From Mycolicibacterium austroafricanum (GTDB taxonomy: Bacteria; Actinomycetota; Actinomycetes; Mycobacteriales; Mycobacteriaceae): a stretch of 64,000 nucleotides of DNA. Below, in pieces: positions 35,038-44,924 of the stretch. Every line of letters starts with the position of its first letter. The first letter of the stretch is position 1. A program made the position numbers and the translations under genes. The notes under the pieces are model-generated. The model worked only from the letters and a program-made list of their open reading frames with translations, ran no database searches and had not been told where the DNA came from. The stretch spans positions 1 through 64,000 of the forward strand of contig NZ_CACSIP010000014.1 in the NCBI RefSeq assembly GCF_902705885.1, written 5' to 3'.

Positions 35038-35493
35038 CTAGCGCGCCACCACGTTCAGCGATACCTCGGCATCCACGCTCGGATGCAGCCGCACCCCGAC
35101 GGCGTGTGTGCCGACGGTCTTGATGTGAGCCTTGGGCAGGTTCACGGTCCGCTTGTCGAGGTTGGGCCCGCCGGCCTTCTTGATCGCCGTGACGACATCG
35201 GCGGCGGTGACGGAGCCGAACAGCTTGCCGGAATCACCGGCTGCCTTCGCAGTCAGCTCGACGGTCCCGAGACCCTCGATCGCCTGCTTGATCTCGTTGG
35301 CGTGCTCGAGGCTCTTGACGCCCTTGAGTTCCTGGGCGCGGCGGATATCCGCGGCCTGGCGCTCGGCGCCGCGCGTCGCGACGATGGCGAACCCGCGGGG
35401 CAGCAGGTAATTACGGCCGTAGCCGTCCTTCACCTCGACCGCGTCCCCGGCTGCGCCGAGGTTGTCCACCTCGGTGGTCAGAATCAGTTTCAT
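35038..35493 (-). CDS. rplI: 50S ribosomal protein L9
   Basis: A 151-residue L9. The N-terminus [19 protein letters not shown] leads into the signature [13 protein letters not shown], followed by a long connecting helix and the C-terminal rRNA-binding domain ([13 protein letters not shown]). It is the last gene of the rpsF-ssb-rpsR-rplI operon, 28 bp after rpsR, and is followed by a strong hairpin. Confidence 0.97.
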   Translation of the reverse strand: MKLILTTEVDNLGAAGDAVEVKDGYGRNYLLPRGFAIVATRGAERQAADIRRAQELKGVKSLEHANEIKQAIEGLGTVELTAKAAGDSGKLFGSVTAADVVTAIKKAGGPNLDKRTVNLPKAHIKTVGTHAVGVRLHPSVDAEVSLNVVAR

Positions 35494-35521
35494 GTCTCTT
35501 GTCCTGTCTGGCTTCTCGCGC

Positions 35522-35785
35522 TTACCGCGTCGACGAGCTGAACGGCAGCAACGCGACCTCGCGGGCGTTCTTCACCGCGATCGCGATATCACGCTGGTGC
35601 TGAACGCAATTGCCGGTGACCCGGCGGGCACGGATCTTGCCGCGCTCGCTGATGTAGGTGCGCAGCAGCTGGGTGTCCTTGTAGTCGATGTTCTGCAACT
35701 TGCCCTTCTTGGAGCAGAACACGCACTTGCGGGTCTTGACCGGCTTTTCCGGAGCCGGACGCCTCTTTGTGGAGGACTTCGCCAT
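35522..35785 (-). CDS. rpsR: 30S ribosomal protein S18 (cysteine-containing form)
   Basis: An 87-residue S18 with an N-terminal basic tail, then [20 protein letters not shown] and [16 protein letters not shown]. The CxxC plus later Cys mark the zinc-binding (C+) form, whose C- paralogue replaces it under zinc limitation in mycobacteria. It binds 16S rRNA together with S6. It is in the rpsF-ssb-rpsR-rplI operon. Confidence 0.97.
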   Translation of the reverse strand: MAKSSTKRRPAPEKPVKTRKCVFCSKKGKLQNIDYKDTQLLRTYISERGKIRARRVTGNCVQHQRDIAIAVKNAREVALLPFSSSTR

Positions 35786-35827
35786 GTCTCTATCTCTTTC
35801 TAAAAATCACTGATGAATTCGGGTTGA

Positions 35828-36340
35828 TCAGAAAGGCGGTTCGTCGTCGGCGCCACCGAACGAACCCGACGCGGGCGCACTGCCCCACGGGTCGTCCTTG
35901 GGTGCCTCGGCCGCCGGACGGGAACTCGCGGCCGCGCCGCCGCCCCCGCCGAAGCCGCCGCCTCCGCCGCCGCTGCGGCTGGCCTTGTTGACCTTGGCCG
36001 TCGCGTACTTCAGCGACGGACCGATCTCGTCGACCTCGAGCTCGACCACCGTGCGCTTCTCGCCCTCGCGGGTTTCGAACGACCGCTGCTTGAGCCGGCC
36101 GCTGACGATCACCCGCGAACCGCGCACGAGGCTCTCGGCCACGTTCTCGGCAGCCTCACGCCAGATGTTGCAGCGGAGGAACAGCGCTTCGCCGTCCTTC
36201 CACTCATTGGTCTGACGGTCGAACATGCGCGGCGTCGACGCGACCGTGAAGTTCGCGACGGCCGCGCCCGACGGCGTGAACCGCAGTTCAGGGTCAGCGG
36301 TCAGGTTTCCGATGACCGTGATGATGGTGTCACCAGCCAC
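35828..36340 (-). CDS. ssb: Single-stranded DNA-binding protein
   Basis: A 170-residue SSB. The OB-fold spans about residues 1-115 ([19 protein letters not shown], then [18 protein letters not shown]). A Gly-rich linker follows, and the acidic tip [10 protein letters not shown] binds partner proteins. The GTG at 36340 gives the usual MAGDT start. It lies between rpsF and rpsR, the standard bacterial order. Confidence 0.97.
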   Translation of the reverse strand: MAGDTIITVIGNLTADPELRFTPSGAAVANFTVASTPRMFDRQTNEWKDGEALFLRCNIWREAAENVAESLVRGSRVIVSGRLKQRSFETREGEKRTVVELEVDEIGPSLKYATAKVNKASRSGGGGGGFGGGGGAAASSRPAAEAPKDDPWGSAPASGSFGGADDEPPF

Positions 36341-36436
36341 GAGGTCCTCCTGGGAGTGGGTTGTCTGCTGTCCGCCAAGCGCTCATCGCCGACGTTGGGC
36401 GCGAGCCTACGCAGAGGTTCCGACGAACGGCAGCAC

Positions 36437-36727
36437 TTAGTGCTTGTCGGTCCGCATGACCTTGGTCCGCAGCACGGACTCGTTGAGGTTGAGCTGACGA
36501 TCGAGCTCGGACACCGTCGCCGGCTCCGCCTTCACGTCGACGATCGCGTAGATACCCTCGGCGTGCTTGGCGATCTCGTAGGCCAGCCGCCGACGTCCCC
36601 AGATGTCGACCTTGTCGACAGAGCCGCCATCCTTGCGGATCACGTTGAGGAACGTCTCGAGCGACGGAGCAACGGTGCGCTCGTCGAGAGTGGGGTCGAG
36701 AATGACCATGATTTCGTATGGACGCAT
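36437..36727 (-). CDS. rpsF: 30S ribosomal protein S6
   Basis: A 96-residue S6 beginning [18 protein letters not shown], with [18 protein letters not shown] in the centre. S6 pairs with S18 on the small-subunit platform. It is first in the operon with ssb, rpsR and rplI, and the GT87 gene is upstream, 84 bp away. Confidence 0.97.
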   Translation of the reverse strand: MRPYEIMVILDPTLDERTVAPSLETFLNVIRKDGGSVDKVDIWGRRRLAYEIAKHAEGIYAIVDVKAEPATVSELDRQLNLNESVLRTKVMRTDKH

Positions 36728-36811
36728 GTGGAACCCATCACCTCCTATGGTCGTGTGCGGCCACGGACTGTCCGTGGCAGGAGGGTCGCCTGCGTCGGCA
36801 ACCGGGCCAGG

Positions 36812-38485
36812 CTACCCGAACCCGCGCTGATCTGCGAAATCGCCGGCCGAACGGGCTTCGGTTCGGGCGTGTTTGTCGTCGCCCACCGGCGACGGCCACG
36901 CCGAAGTCGCCGGAAGTGCCGACGGCCGCGGCTGCAACCAGTCCGGCAGCCAGCGCGGCGGCGCGTCGGGGGCCCGGTCGAACACCCCGCCCGCCGGGTC
37001 GTCGTCGACACCGTCGCGGCGCACCAGATCTAGATCGGGACGGTAGATCTGCCGGATCACCAACGCGCACAGCGTGATCACCGCGATGTCACGGAGCAGG
37101 ACGGTCGCAGTGAACGCCTGCTCGGGCAGGCCCATGTTCTGTTCACCGAACAGGTACAGCATCCGCGGAACCCAGACCAGCATGTCGATGGTCATCCAGG
37201 CCAGCAGAATGCGCCGGTGCGGCAACGCCAGCACCGCCAGCGGCACCAGCCAAAGCGAGAACTGCGGGCTCCACACCTTGTTGGTCAGCAGGAACGCCGC
37301 CACCACCAGGAACGCCACCTGCGCCACCCGGGGCCGTCGCGCGGCCGTCAGCACCACGTAGCCGATGGCGATGCAGCACGCCGCGAACAGCGCCGCGCTC
37401 ACCGCGTTCAGCACCATCGGGGGCTCCCAGAACCCGAGGTCGGGGTCGAAGCCGCGCCACCCGGTGAACGACTTGACGACGTTGTAGATCGAGTCCATGT
37501 CGTCGCCGCGACGGGTGTTGAGCCGGAAGAACTCCGACCACCCGCGCGGGAACAGCACCATGATCGGCAGGTTCACCGCCAACCACGTCACCACCGCCAC
37601 CACCGCGGTGCGGGTGACCTCCCGCAGGCGTCCCGTCCGGATCGCCAGCAGGGCCAACGGGATGAGCAGCAGCAGCGGGTAGAGCTTGGCCGCCACCCCG
37701 AGTCCGATCAGCACGCCGGCCAGCGCAGGTCTTCGTCGCGCCCACGCCAGCAACGCCCCTGCGGCGAAAGCTGTTGCCAGCGCATCAAAATTCGTGAAGA
37801 TCTGGAAGATGACGATCGGTGAGGCCGCGACCAACGCGGCGTCCCAGATGCGCCGCGGCCCGGCCAGCATCGCGGTCGCCCACAGCGTCGTCAGCCAGGC
37901 CAACGCCAGACCGAACGCCGCGATGTTGAAGAACATCACCACCTCGGCGACGATCGGCACCGACACCAGCTTGGTCAGCGCCGTGTACGTCTTCGCCAGC
38001 GACATCGACAGGTACTGGTAGACACCCGTCAGCACCGGATACTCCATGTAGCGCACCGCCGGGCTGCCGTCGTACTGCACGTGGGGTTGGCCTGCGCTGT
38101 CGGTCTCCACCCAGCTGGACTTGTAGGGAAACCTGCCCAGGTTCAACAACTCTGCCGTGTACAGCGGCACCGTGTCCGAGTAGCACAGCTGGTAGTAGGC
38201 GCGCTGGTTCTCCCAGTTGCCCACCCGCTGATCGGCCGCGCCGGTGCCGGTGGTCTGCAGGCACGCCGCCTTGGTGGAGTAGCCGAGGGCCAGGAACACC
38301 AGCGCGATGATCACCATGACGCGCAGCGGGGTCAGGAACCGGGCACGCCCGATCAGCGCGTGCCGGCCGACCGGGCCGCCGATGGTGCCGGACAGCGCGG
38401 CGCCGATGGTGTCGGTGCGGCTGGGCAGATCACGGTCGTCGAGGCTTCGCGGGCTGCCCGCCGATTCAGACGCCGGTTCGGTCAC
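36812..38485 (-). CDS. GT87-type (DUF2029) polyprenol-phosphate mannosyltransferase-like membrane protein
   Basis: A 557-residue polytopic membrane protein, the Rv0051 counterpart. It has a cytoplasmic N-terminus, a first helix near residue 60 (VMVIIALVFLALGYSTKAA) and then an external loop. Later come many helices, with ARRRPALAGVLIGLGVAAKLYPLLLL and NLPIMVLFPRGWSEFFRLNTRRG typical of GT87 enzymes such as PimE. Such enzymes transfer mannose or related sugars from polyprenyl phosphate on the outer membrane face. The GTG at 38485 overlaps the ponA stop (GTGA). The open frame reaching 40192 is an antiphase reading within ponA and is not used. Confidence 0.85.
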   Translation of the reverse strand: MTEPASESAGSPRSLDDRDLPSRTDTIGAALSGTIGGPVGRHALIGRARFLTPLRVMVIIALVFLALGYSTKAACLQTTGTGAADQRVGNWENQRAYYQLCYSDTVPLYTAELLNLGRFPYKSSWVETDSAGQPHVQYDGSPAVRYMEYPVLTGVYQYLSMSLAKTYTALTKLVSVPIVAEVVMFFNIAAFGLALAWLTTLWATAMLAGPRRIWDAALVAASPIVIFQIFTNFDALATAFAAGALLAWARRRPALAGVLIGLGVAAKLYPLLLLIPLALLAIRTGRLREVTRTAVVAVVTWLAVNLPIMVLFPRGWSEFFRLNTRRGDDMDSIYNVVKSFTGWRGFDPDLGFWEPPMVLNAVSAALFAACCIAIGYVVLTAARRPRVAQVAFLVVAAFLLTNKVWSPQFSLWLVPLAVLALPHRRILLAWMTIDMLVWVPRMLYLFGEQNMGLPEQAFTATVLLRDIAVITLCALVIRQIYRPDLDLVRRDGVDDDPAGGVFDRAPDAPPRWLPDWLQPRPSALPATSAWPSPVGDDKHARTEARSAGDFADQRGFG

Positions 38486-40986
38486 GGGGGCGGCGGCGGA
38501 CCTGGTGGAGGCGGTCCGGGCGGCGGGAGTCCAGGATCCGGTGGTGGTGCGCCCGGAGCGACGGGAACCGGCTCGGGCGCCGGTGGCTCGCCGACCGGAG
38601 GCGGTGGAGCGGCCGGCACCGTCGTCGGGGGACCCCACGGGATGGTGATACCGGGGGCGATCTCCAGCGTCGGCTGGATCACCGTCTCCGAGGCCGGCGG
38701 CGGGGGCTCGGTCTCCGACGGTGGTGGTGGCGGCGGCGCCTGCGGCACGCCTGCGTAACCGCCGATCTCCTCGGGCTTCGGGAACGACTCGTTGTCGGTG
38801 CCGTCGAGCGCGCCGTCCATCGTGGTCTTCCAGATCTGCCCCGGCAGTCCCGACCCGTACACCGAAGAACCCGACGCAGTCACGAGGGGCTTGGTGCCCT
38901 CGGTGGTGCCGACCCACACCGCGGTCGACAGCGACGGGGTGAAGCCGACCATCCAGGCGTCGCGGTTGGCACCGGTGTCGCCGAGTTGGTTGGTGCCGGT
39001 CTTGGCGGCCGACGGACGTCCGCCCGCGAGCGATCTGCCGGAATACCCGGCGATGGGCTGCATGGCAGAGGTGACGTTGTCGGCCACATCTTTGTCGATG
39101 CGCTGCTCGCCGGTGTTGTCCTCCTGGCTGGCGTCGAACAGCACGTCGCCCTCGGCGTTGACGACCCTCTGCACGAAGTGCGGTTTGTGGTAGACGCCGG
39201 AGGCGGCCAGCGTGGCGTACGCCGATGCCATGTCGATCACCCGGGACTGATACTGGCCCAGCACGATCCCGTTGTTCGGCGGGCCGCCCTGGCCGTCCTC
39301 GGACAGCGTGTGCTCCACCCCGGGGAAGCTCTCGGCGATGCCGGCCTGGTGTGCGGCGTCGGCGACGTCCTGCGGTCCGTTGTCGAGTTGCAGCATCAAC
39401 CGGTAGTAGCTGGTGTTGAGGGACCGCTTCAACGCCTCGGCGATGTTGCAGGTACCGCAGCCGCCGCCCTCGACGTTGCTGATCTCGATGCCGTTGACGG
39501 TGACCGGCGAACTGTCGACCTGGTAGCCCAGGCCCATGCCTTGCTGCAGGGCGGCGACCAACGCGAACACTTTGAACGACGAACCCGTGGGCAGGCCGGC
39601 CTGCGCGAAGTCGAAGCCGGTGGCGTCCGATCCGCCGTAGTAGGCCTTGACGCCGCCGGTCCTGGGATCGATGGACACCACTGCCGACCGCATGTCGGGG
39701 TCCTGGCCTTCCAGGTACTCCTCGACCGCGTCCACCGCGGCGGCCTGCGCCTGGGGGTCGATCGTCGTGGTGATCTGCAGCCCCTCGGTGTTCAGCGTCT
39801 GCTCGTTGATGCTGAAGATCTCGAGCAGTTCGTCGATCACCTGGCGTTCGATCAGACCGTTGGGCCCGGTGGTCTGGTTCTGCATGCTCGCCAGGTCCGG
39901 CGGGATCGTCGGGGGATACACCTGCGCGTCGCGGTCGGTCTGCGATAGCGCGCCGATCTCCACCATCCCGTCCAGCACCCAGTTCCACCGCACCGCCGAC
40001 GCCTCCGGATCCACCGCGGGATCCAGTACCGACGGCCGTTGGATCAGGGCCGCGAGCAGCGCTCCCTCGGCGACATCGAGTTGCTCGACCGGCTTGTCGA
40101 AGTAAGCCCGCGACGCGGCCGCCACCCCGTAGGCCCCGCGACCGAAGTAGATGATGTTCAGATACGACTCCAGCACCTGGTCTTTGGACCACGCGCCGGC
40201 CATCTTGGTTGAGATCACCAGTTCCTTGGCTTTGCGGACCAACCCGCCCACCCCGGAGCGGGCGTCACCCACGAGTGCGTTCTTGACGTACTGCTGGGTG
40301 ATCGTCGATCCGCCCTGCAGATCCTCACCGAAGATGTTGTTTTTCGCCGCGCGCAGGAAGCCGGTGAGGGAGAAGCCCGGGTTGGAGTAGAAGTCCCGGT
40401 CCTCGGCGGCCATCACCGCGTCGCGCACGTGCACCGGGATCTGGTCGATGTTGACGTCGATCCGGTTGCCCTCGGGCGGAACGATCTTCGACAGTTCGCT
40501 GCCGTCGCTGGCCAGGATCGTCGACACCTGCGCGGTGCGGATGTCCCCGGGCTTGGGGACGTCGACGATCATGTAGGCCATCCCGAAGGTGAGCAACGGC
40601 AGCACGATCAGCACGACCACCGCGGCGGCCAGACCGCGTCGCAACCACTTCCAGTTCACCTCACGGCGGTGCCCGGGCGGCTGGCCCTCCCCGCCTCCGG
40701 TCGGTCCTCCTCCACCGGGCGGGCGGCCCGGCGGCGGTGGCGGTGCCTGCTTGGGCGGGGAGCCGTCGAGCGCACGCTTGACGGCGTCGATCGGGTCACG
40801 CAGGTGCGCCGGAGTGCCCTCCCGCACCGGGGGCAGGATCGCGGTCTGCCGGTCGTCGGGGGCGCCGCGGTGCGGACGGCGCGGCGGACCGCCGTCTCGC
40901 TGCGGGGGTCTGGCGCTCACGCCCTCAGCCCTCTGCGCCCTCCGGGCGTCGTCGGCTGACCGGTCGTGGCGCCCTTCGCTATTCAC
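38482..40986 (-). CDS. ponA1: Bifunctional penicillin-binding protein PonA1
   Basis: An 834-residue class A PBP. A Pro/Arg-rich cytoplasmic tail of about 105 residues and one helix (AAAVVVLIVLPLLTFGMAYM) precede the transglycosylase domain with EDRDFYSNPG and GGSTITQQYVKN. The transpeptidase domain has the catalytic Ser in TGSSFKVFAL, SLNTSYY and the KTGT-box as AAKTGTNQLG. A Pro-rich periplasmic tail closes it. It polymerises and cross-links peptidoglycan at the pole. The GTG at 40986 lies 5 bp after the DUF5318 stop. An earlier in-frame codon at 41001 is possible. Confidence 0.93.
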   Translation of the reverse strand: MNSEGRHDRSADDARRAQRAEGVSARPPQRDGGPPRRPHRGAPDDRQTAILPPVREGTPAHLRDPIDAVKRALDGSPPKQAPPPPPGRPPGGGGPTGGGEGQPPGHRREVNWKWLRRGLAAAVVVLIVLPLLTFGMAYMIVDVPKPGDIRTAQVSTILASDGSELSKIVPPEGNRIDVNIDQIPVHVRDAVMAAEDRDFYSNPGFSLTGFLRAAKNNIFGEDLQGGSTITQQYVKNALVGDARSGVGGLVRKAKELVISTKMAGAWSKDQVLESYLNIIYFGRGAYGVAAASRAYFDKPVEQLDVAEGALLAALIQRPSVLDPAVDPEASAVRWNWVLDGMVEIGALSQTDRDAQVYPPTIPPDLASMQNQTTGPNGLIERQVIDELLEIFSINEQTLNTEGLQITTTIDPQAQAAAVDAVEEYLEGQDPDMRSAVVSIDPRTGGVKAYYGGSDATGFDFAQAGLPTGSSFKVFALVAALQQGMGLGYQVDSSPVTVNGIEISNVEGGGCGTCNIAEALKRSLNTSYYRLMLQLDNGPQDVADAAHQAGIAESFPGVEHTLSEDGQGGPPNNGIVLGQYQSRVIDMASAYATLAASGVYHKPHFVQRVVNAEGDVLFDASQEDNTGEQRIDKDVADNVTSAMQPIAGYSGRSLAGGRPSAAKTGTNQLGDTGANRDAWMVGFTPSLSTAVWVGTTEGTKPLVTASGSSVYGSGLPGQIWKTTMDGALDGTDNESFPKPEEIGGYAGVPQAPPPPPPSETEPPPPASETVIQPTLEIAPGITIPWGPPTTVPAAPPPPVGEPPAPEPVPVAPGAPPPDPGLPPPGPPPPGPPPPP

Positions 40987-41413
40987 TGGCCGTGCGCGCA
41001 CGACCGCGCGCCGTCTGAGTTCCTCGCGGTCCGCGCGAGCCCTTCGGTGGGGGCACTTCGCCGAGCTTGTACGACTTGACCAGATGATTCCAGCTGCAGG
41101 TGCGGCACACCTCCACCACGTGGACGGAGAACTCGTCGTAACGGGTTGCCAGCATCACCAGCTCCTCTGCGGTGCGCGCCGAACCGGAGACCGCCCCCAG
41201 GTGCTCGCCGAACACCCACGACACCAAGGTCAGCTGTTCCTTCCGGCAGATCGGGCAGATCACCGAGCTGGGCTTGCCGTGGAACTTCGCGGCCCGGAGC
41301 AGATACGGATTGGCGTCGCAGACCTCCGTGACGCCGGTGCGTCCCGAATAGACCTCGGCCAGCAGCGACCGCCGTCGCAGGGCGTAGTCCACCACCTGTC
41401 GCTGCAGTCGCAC
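40979..41413 (-). CDS. DUF5318 zinc-ribbon-like protein
   Basis: A 144-residue cytoplasmic protein, the Rv0049 counterpart. Two cysteine pairs, ICPICRKEQ and VEVCRTCSW, suggest a structural zinc. The C-terminus is basic (PPPKGSRGPRGT). No function is established. Its place directly upstream of ponA1 is conserved in mycobacteria and suggests co-expression with cell-wall synthesis. Confidence 0.8.
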   Translation of the reverse strand: MRLQRQVVDYALRRRSLLAEVYSGRTGVTEVCDANPYLLRAAKFHGKPSSVICPICRKEQLTLVSWVFGEHLGAVSGSARTAEELVMLATRYDEFSVHVVEVCRTCSWNHLVKSYKLGEVPPPKGSRGPRGTQTARGRARTASE

Positions 41414-41547
41414 GAGGACCAGAGTACGTCGGCGCTGCGACCACCGACGCGTGATGTGCCTCCCGGGAGCGCCTCGAACGCGTTGGTCGACGGTCAGGAT
41501 CGCGTCTGGCCTGCACTGTCGCCGGGTGAACTCTTACGATCATCGGC

Positions 41548-42417
41548 GTGGCTCCCGGCAGCTCGACGAGGCGGACGTCGTCAACACGCGCCAAAGACAG
41601 CGACCGCAACGACACCTGCCAGATCCTCGACACCGCGCTGGCGGAGGGCCAGCTGTCGATGGCCGAGCACGGCGAGCGGGTTAAGGCCGCGACCACCGCC
41701 GCCACGCTGGGCGAACTCCAGCACCTGGTCGCTGACCTGCAGACCGCCGCCTCGCCGGTGCAGCTGCTCGACCTCAGCAGCCGCCGCCTGCCCTCGACGT
41801 CCGACGGCTGGGGATTGCGTGCCGCGGCCGCCGGGGTGCTGGTGGTGCTCGGGGTAGCCATCGGTTGGGGGTTGTACGGCAACACCCCGTCACCGCTGAA
41901 CTTCACCTCCGACCCCGGCGCCAAGTCGGACGGCATCCCCGCCACGGTGCTGACCCCGCCTCGCCAGCTGCATTCGCTGGGCGGACTCAACGGCCTCTTC
42001 GAGCAGATGACGCAGAAGTGGGGCGACACCTTGGGGTACTCACTGACCGTCTACCCGGACTACGCCTCACTGGAGCGTCCCGATCCGAGCGACGACCGGC
42101 GGGTGTTGCGCTACGTCTACCGCGGCGGCTGGGGGGACCCCCAGTCCTCGGCGAAAGACGACGCCGACGTGCTCGTCGACCTGGCCGCGTTCGATGTGCC
42201 GGCGATCGTGGGCATCATGCGCGGAGCACCGGAGACGCTCGGTATCAACGCCGACGACGTCGACAACGTCTACCTGTCGATCGATCCGAGCAGTGACGGG
42301 ACGGCACCTCCCGGGACCGTCGACCTCTCCGTCTACGTGTCCAGTGAGTTCGGCAGCGGCTACCTCGAGATGAATCCCGACGGGAGCCTCAAACAGGTCC
42401 GCTATCCGAGTAACTGA
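41548..42417 (+). CDS. DUF1707 membrane protein (Rv0048c-like)
   Basis: A 289-residue protein. A DUF1707 domain at about residues 20-70 (RNDTCQILDTALAEGQLSMAEHGERVKAA) precedes one membrane helix (RAAAAGVLVVLGVAIGWGLYG). The exported C-terminal part of about 180 residues has no name. The start is GTG. It is divergent from the DUF5318-ponA1 unit, as in other mycobacteria. Role unknown, probably envelope-related. Confidence 0.8.
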   Translation: MAPGSSTRRTSSTRAKDSDRNDTCQILDTALAEGQLSMAEHGERVKAATTAATLGELQHLVADLQTAASPVQLLDLSSRRLPSTSDGWGLRAAAAGVLVVLGVAIGWGLYGNTPSPLNFTSDPGAKSDGIPATVLTPPRQLHSLGGLNGLFEQMTQKWGDTLGYSLTVYPDYASLERPDPSDDRRVLRYVYRGGWGDPQSSAKDDADVLVDLAAFDVPAIVGIMRGAPETLGINADDVDNVYLSIDPSSDGTAPPGTVDLSVYVSSEFGSGYLEMNPDGSLKQVRYPSN

Positions 42418-42537
42418 GTGCCGGTCGTTCGCTGCACCCGTGACACCGATGTAGCGGTGAATATATCGGCGCGATACACTTTCCCAACGTGTTGAGCTGT
42501 CGTAGCGACGGCCCGGTTGTGCGAGGAGGTGGCCCGA

Positions 42538-43083
42538 ATGCTCGAACTCGCCGTTTTGGGTCTGCTGCTCGAATCCCCCATGCACGGCTATGAGCTGCGG
42601 AAACGCTTGACGGGCCTGCTCGGCGCGTTCCGGGCGTTTTCCTACGGGTCGCTCTATCCGGCGCTCCGGCGGATGCAGGCCGACGGCCTGATCGCCGAGG
42701 ACCCAGCCCCTGAGGGCACCGTCAAGGTCCGTCGGGCCCGCCGTGTCTACCAGCTGACCGACGCCGGCAAGCAACGCTTCACCGAGTTGGTGGCCGATAC
42801 CGGCCCGCAGAACTTCTCCGACGACGGTTTCGGGGTCCACCTCGCGTTCTTCAACCGCACTCCCGCCGAGGCGCGGATGAGGATTCTCGAGGGGCGCCGC
42901 CGTCAGGTGGAGGAACGCCGAGAGGGCCTGCGGGAAGCAGTCGCACGGGCAAGCAATTCGTTCGACCGGTACACCCGCCAGCTCCACCAGCTCGGGCTGG
43001 AGTCCAGCGAGCGGGAAGTCAACTGGCTCAACGACTTGATCGCGGCGGAGAAGTCGGCGCAGGGACACGCTGAACAAACCTGA
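42538..43083 (+). CDS. PadR-family transcriptional regulator
   Basis: A 181-residue PadR protein. The N-terminal winged helix reads LELAVLGLLLESPMHGYELRKRL, then YGSLYPALRRMQADGLI. A C-terminal coiled segment (RRRQVEERREGLREAV) should dimerise. The ATG at 42538 has a strong AGGAGG upstream; the longer frame from 42517 would include that ribosome site. It lies 69 bp before ino1 on the same strand, as in Mycobacterium tuberculosis (Rv0047c), and may regulate it. Confidence 0.88.
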   Translation: MLELAVLGLLLESPMHGYELRKRLTGLLGAFRAFSYGSLYPALRRMQADGLIAEDPAPEGTVKVRRARRVYQLTDAGKQRFTELVADTGPQNFSDDGFGVHLAFFNRTPAEARMRILEGRRRQVEERREGLREAVARASNSFDRYTRQLHQLGLESSEREVNWLNDLIAAEKSAQGHAEQT

Positions 43084-43152
43084 GCACGTCGGCAAGCACA
43101 GCAGTGAGCAGTACCAAACAGCAGTCGGAGTAGGACAAGAGGAGAAAACGTC

Positions 43153-44232
43153 ATGACCGCAAGCAATGACGTCCGGGTCGCGATCGTCGGCGTGGGCAAC
43201 TGCGCGTCCTCGCTCGTGCAGGGCGTGCAGTACTACAAGGACGCAGATGAGAACGCCAGCGTTCCCGGCCTGATGCACGTCAAGCTCGGCCAGTACCACG
43301 TGCGCGACGTGAAGTTCGTCGCCGCGTTCGACGTGGACGCCAAGAAGGTCGGCTTCGACCTGTCCGAGGCCATCTTCGCCTCCGAGAACAACACCATCAA
43401 GATCGCCGACGTGCCGCCGACCGACGTCGTGGTGCAGCGCGGCCCGACACTCGACGGGATCGGCAAGTACTACGCCGAGACCATCGAGATCTCCGACGCC
43501 GAGCCGACCGACGTCGTCAAGGCACTCAAGGACGCCGAGGTCGACGTCCTGGTCTCCTACCTACCGGTGGGCTCCGAAGAGGCTGACAAGTTCTACGCCC
43601 AGTGCGCCATCGACGCCGGTGTGGCGTTCGTCAATGCGCTGCCGGTGTTCATCGCCTCGGACCCGGTGTGGGCGAAGAAGTTCGAAGATGCCGGCGTGCC
43701 GATCGTCGGTGACGACATCAAGAGCCAGGTCGGCGCCACCATCACCCACCGCGTGATGGCCAAGCTGTTCGAGGACCGCGGCGTGCAGCTCGACCGCACC
43801 ATGCAGCTCAACGTCGGCGGCAACATGGACTTCCTCAACATGCTGGAGCGGTCGCGGCTGGAGTCCAAGAAGATCTCCAAGACCCAGGCCGTCACCTCGA
43901 ACCTGCAGCGCGAGTTCAACACCAAGGACGTGCACATCGGCCCGTCCGATCACGTCGGCTGGCTCGACGACCGCAAGTGGGCCTACGTCCGGCTCGAGGG
44001 CCGCGCCTTCGGCGACGTGCCGCTGAACCTGGAGTACAAGCTCGAGGTATGGGACTCCCCCAACTCCGCCGGGGTGATCATCGACGCCGTCCGTGCCGCG
44101 AAGATCGCCAAGGACCGCGGCGTCGGTGGCCCCGTCGTCGCCGCGTCGGCCTACCTGATGAAGAGCCCCCCGCAGCAGCTTGCCGACGACGTCGCGCGCA
44201 CGCAGCTGGAGAACTTCATCGAAGGCAAGTAG
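43153..44232 (+). CDS. ino1: Myo-inositol-1-phosphate synthase
   Basis: A 359-residue enzyme converting glucose 6-phosphate to inositol phosphate, the first step to phosphatidylinositol, mycothiol and mannosyl lipids. The NAD-binding start is [47 protein letters not shown] and [18 protein letters not shown] are conserved. A ribosome site AGAGGAG lies ahead of the ATG. It is followed by hairpin copy 1. Confidence 0.96.
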   Translation: MTASNDVRVAIVGVGNCASSLVQGVQYYKDADENASVPGLMHVKLGQYHVRDVKFVAAFDVDAKKVGFDLSEAIFASENNTIKIADVPPTDVVVQRGPTLDGIGKYYAETIEISDAEPTDVVKALKDAEVDVLVSYLPVGSEEADKFYAQCAIDAGVAFVNALPVFIASDPVWAKKFEDAGVPIVGDDIKSQVGATITHRVMAKLFEDRGVQLDRTMQLNVGGNMDFLNMLERSRLESKKISKTQAVTSNLQREFNTKDVHIGPSDHVGWLDDRKWAYVRLEGRAFGDVPLNLEYKLEVWDSPNSAGVIIDAVRAAKIAKDRGVGGPVVAASAYLMKSPPQQLADDVARTQLENFIEGK

Positions 44233-44239
44233 CCGTTTC

Positions 44240-44302
44240 CGCCGGAACTGTATTCCAGCACAGCATCTTTCGAGATTCTCAGGCTGGAATACAGTTCCGG
44301 CG
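44240..44302. repeat. Hairpin repeat copy 1 (perfect 20-bp arms)
   Basis: The arm CGCCGGAACTGTATTCCAGC (44240-44259) pairs perfectly with 44283-44302 across a 23-bp loop. It lies between the convergent ends of ino1 and the HTH gene, so it can act as a bidirectional terminator. Copy 2 at 45308-45370 shares arms and nearly the whole loop. Confidence 0.9.
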
Positions 44303-44334
44303 ACAATCGGGAACCCTGGTTTGGGTTCTGACAC

Positions 44335-44859
44335 TCAAAGATCCGGCATCAGGATCGTGGTCAGCATCCGGCGGGTTCGCCGCGGCGAGCGCGTGTTCGC
44401 CATCCGGGCAGTGAGCGACTCGGTGATCTCCCGTCGGAGGTCGTCGAGTTCGTCGTCGCTCAGCCACAACGCCACTTGGCTGTAGCTGACACCGTCGCTC
44501 AGCACGTCGACCTCGGGTCCGTCGAGGTAGCGGTCGAAATCGGCCAGCAGGGTCGCCACAAAAACTGTGAATGCCTGCCGGTGCTCCTCTACCGACATGG
44601 CGCGAAGCGCCTCCGGCGTGACGACAGCATTGGGAAAGTCGAGCGCGTATCGCCGTTCGACGGCCCCGCGGATCCGCGTCTCGCCGGTCACCGTCAGCAC
44701 CCCGCCGGCCGAGAGCTTTGCGACGTGTCGATACAGGGTCGCGACCGGAATATCACCGAGGCGAGCGGTGAGCTCTCCCGTCGTGAGCTCACTGCCATCA
44801 AGCAGGGCCTGGACAATCCGGATTCGGACCGGGTGCAACAGCAGGTCAGCCGACGACAT
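44335..44859 (-). CDS. ArsR-like winged-helix transcriptional regulator
   Basis: A 174-residue regulator. The N-terminal HTH reads LLLHPVRIRIVQALLDGSELTTGELTARLGDIPVATLYRHVAKLSAGG, followed by a wing (VTGETRIRGAVERRYAL). A C-terminal helical domain of about 100 residues follows. The ATG at 44859 begins right before the HTH; the upstream frame overlaps the divergent gene. It faces the PH-like gene across a palindromic operator, and the pair is absent from the Rv0045c-Rv0046c junction, so it looks inserted. Confidence 0.75.
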   Translation of the reverse strand: MSSADLLLHPVRIRIVQALLDGSELTTGELTARLGDIPVATLYRHVAKLSAGGVLTVTGETRIRGAVERRYALDFPNAVVTPEALRAMSVEEHRQAFTVFVATLLADFDRYLDGPEVDVLSDGVSYSQVALWLSDDELDDLRREITESLTARMANTRSPRRTRRMLTTILMPDL

Positions 44860-44880
44860 CAGACAAGTATGCCCCTCTGC

Positions 44881-44902
44881 TATCATTATCAATATCGATA
44901 AC
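44881..44902. promoter_or_regulatory. AT-rich palindromic operator between divergent genes
   Basis: TTATC AATATC GATAA at 44886-44901 is an inverted repeat in an unusually AT-rich patch; a further TATC copy precedes it. It lies 22 bp before the regulator start codon on one side and 24 bp before the PH-like gene on the other, the expected place for autoregulation. Confidence 0.55.
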
Positions 44903-44924
44903 ATTAGGAAGGGATCGGGTTCTG

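Noticed and set aside
38486..40192. Long open frame extending the GT87 gene upstream to 40192
   Set aside because: It is an antiphase reading of the ponA1 coding sequence, rich in Arg/Gly with no family similarity; a GTGA overlap at 38485 gives the proper start.
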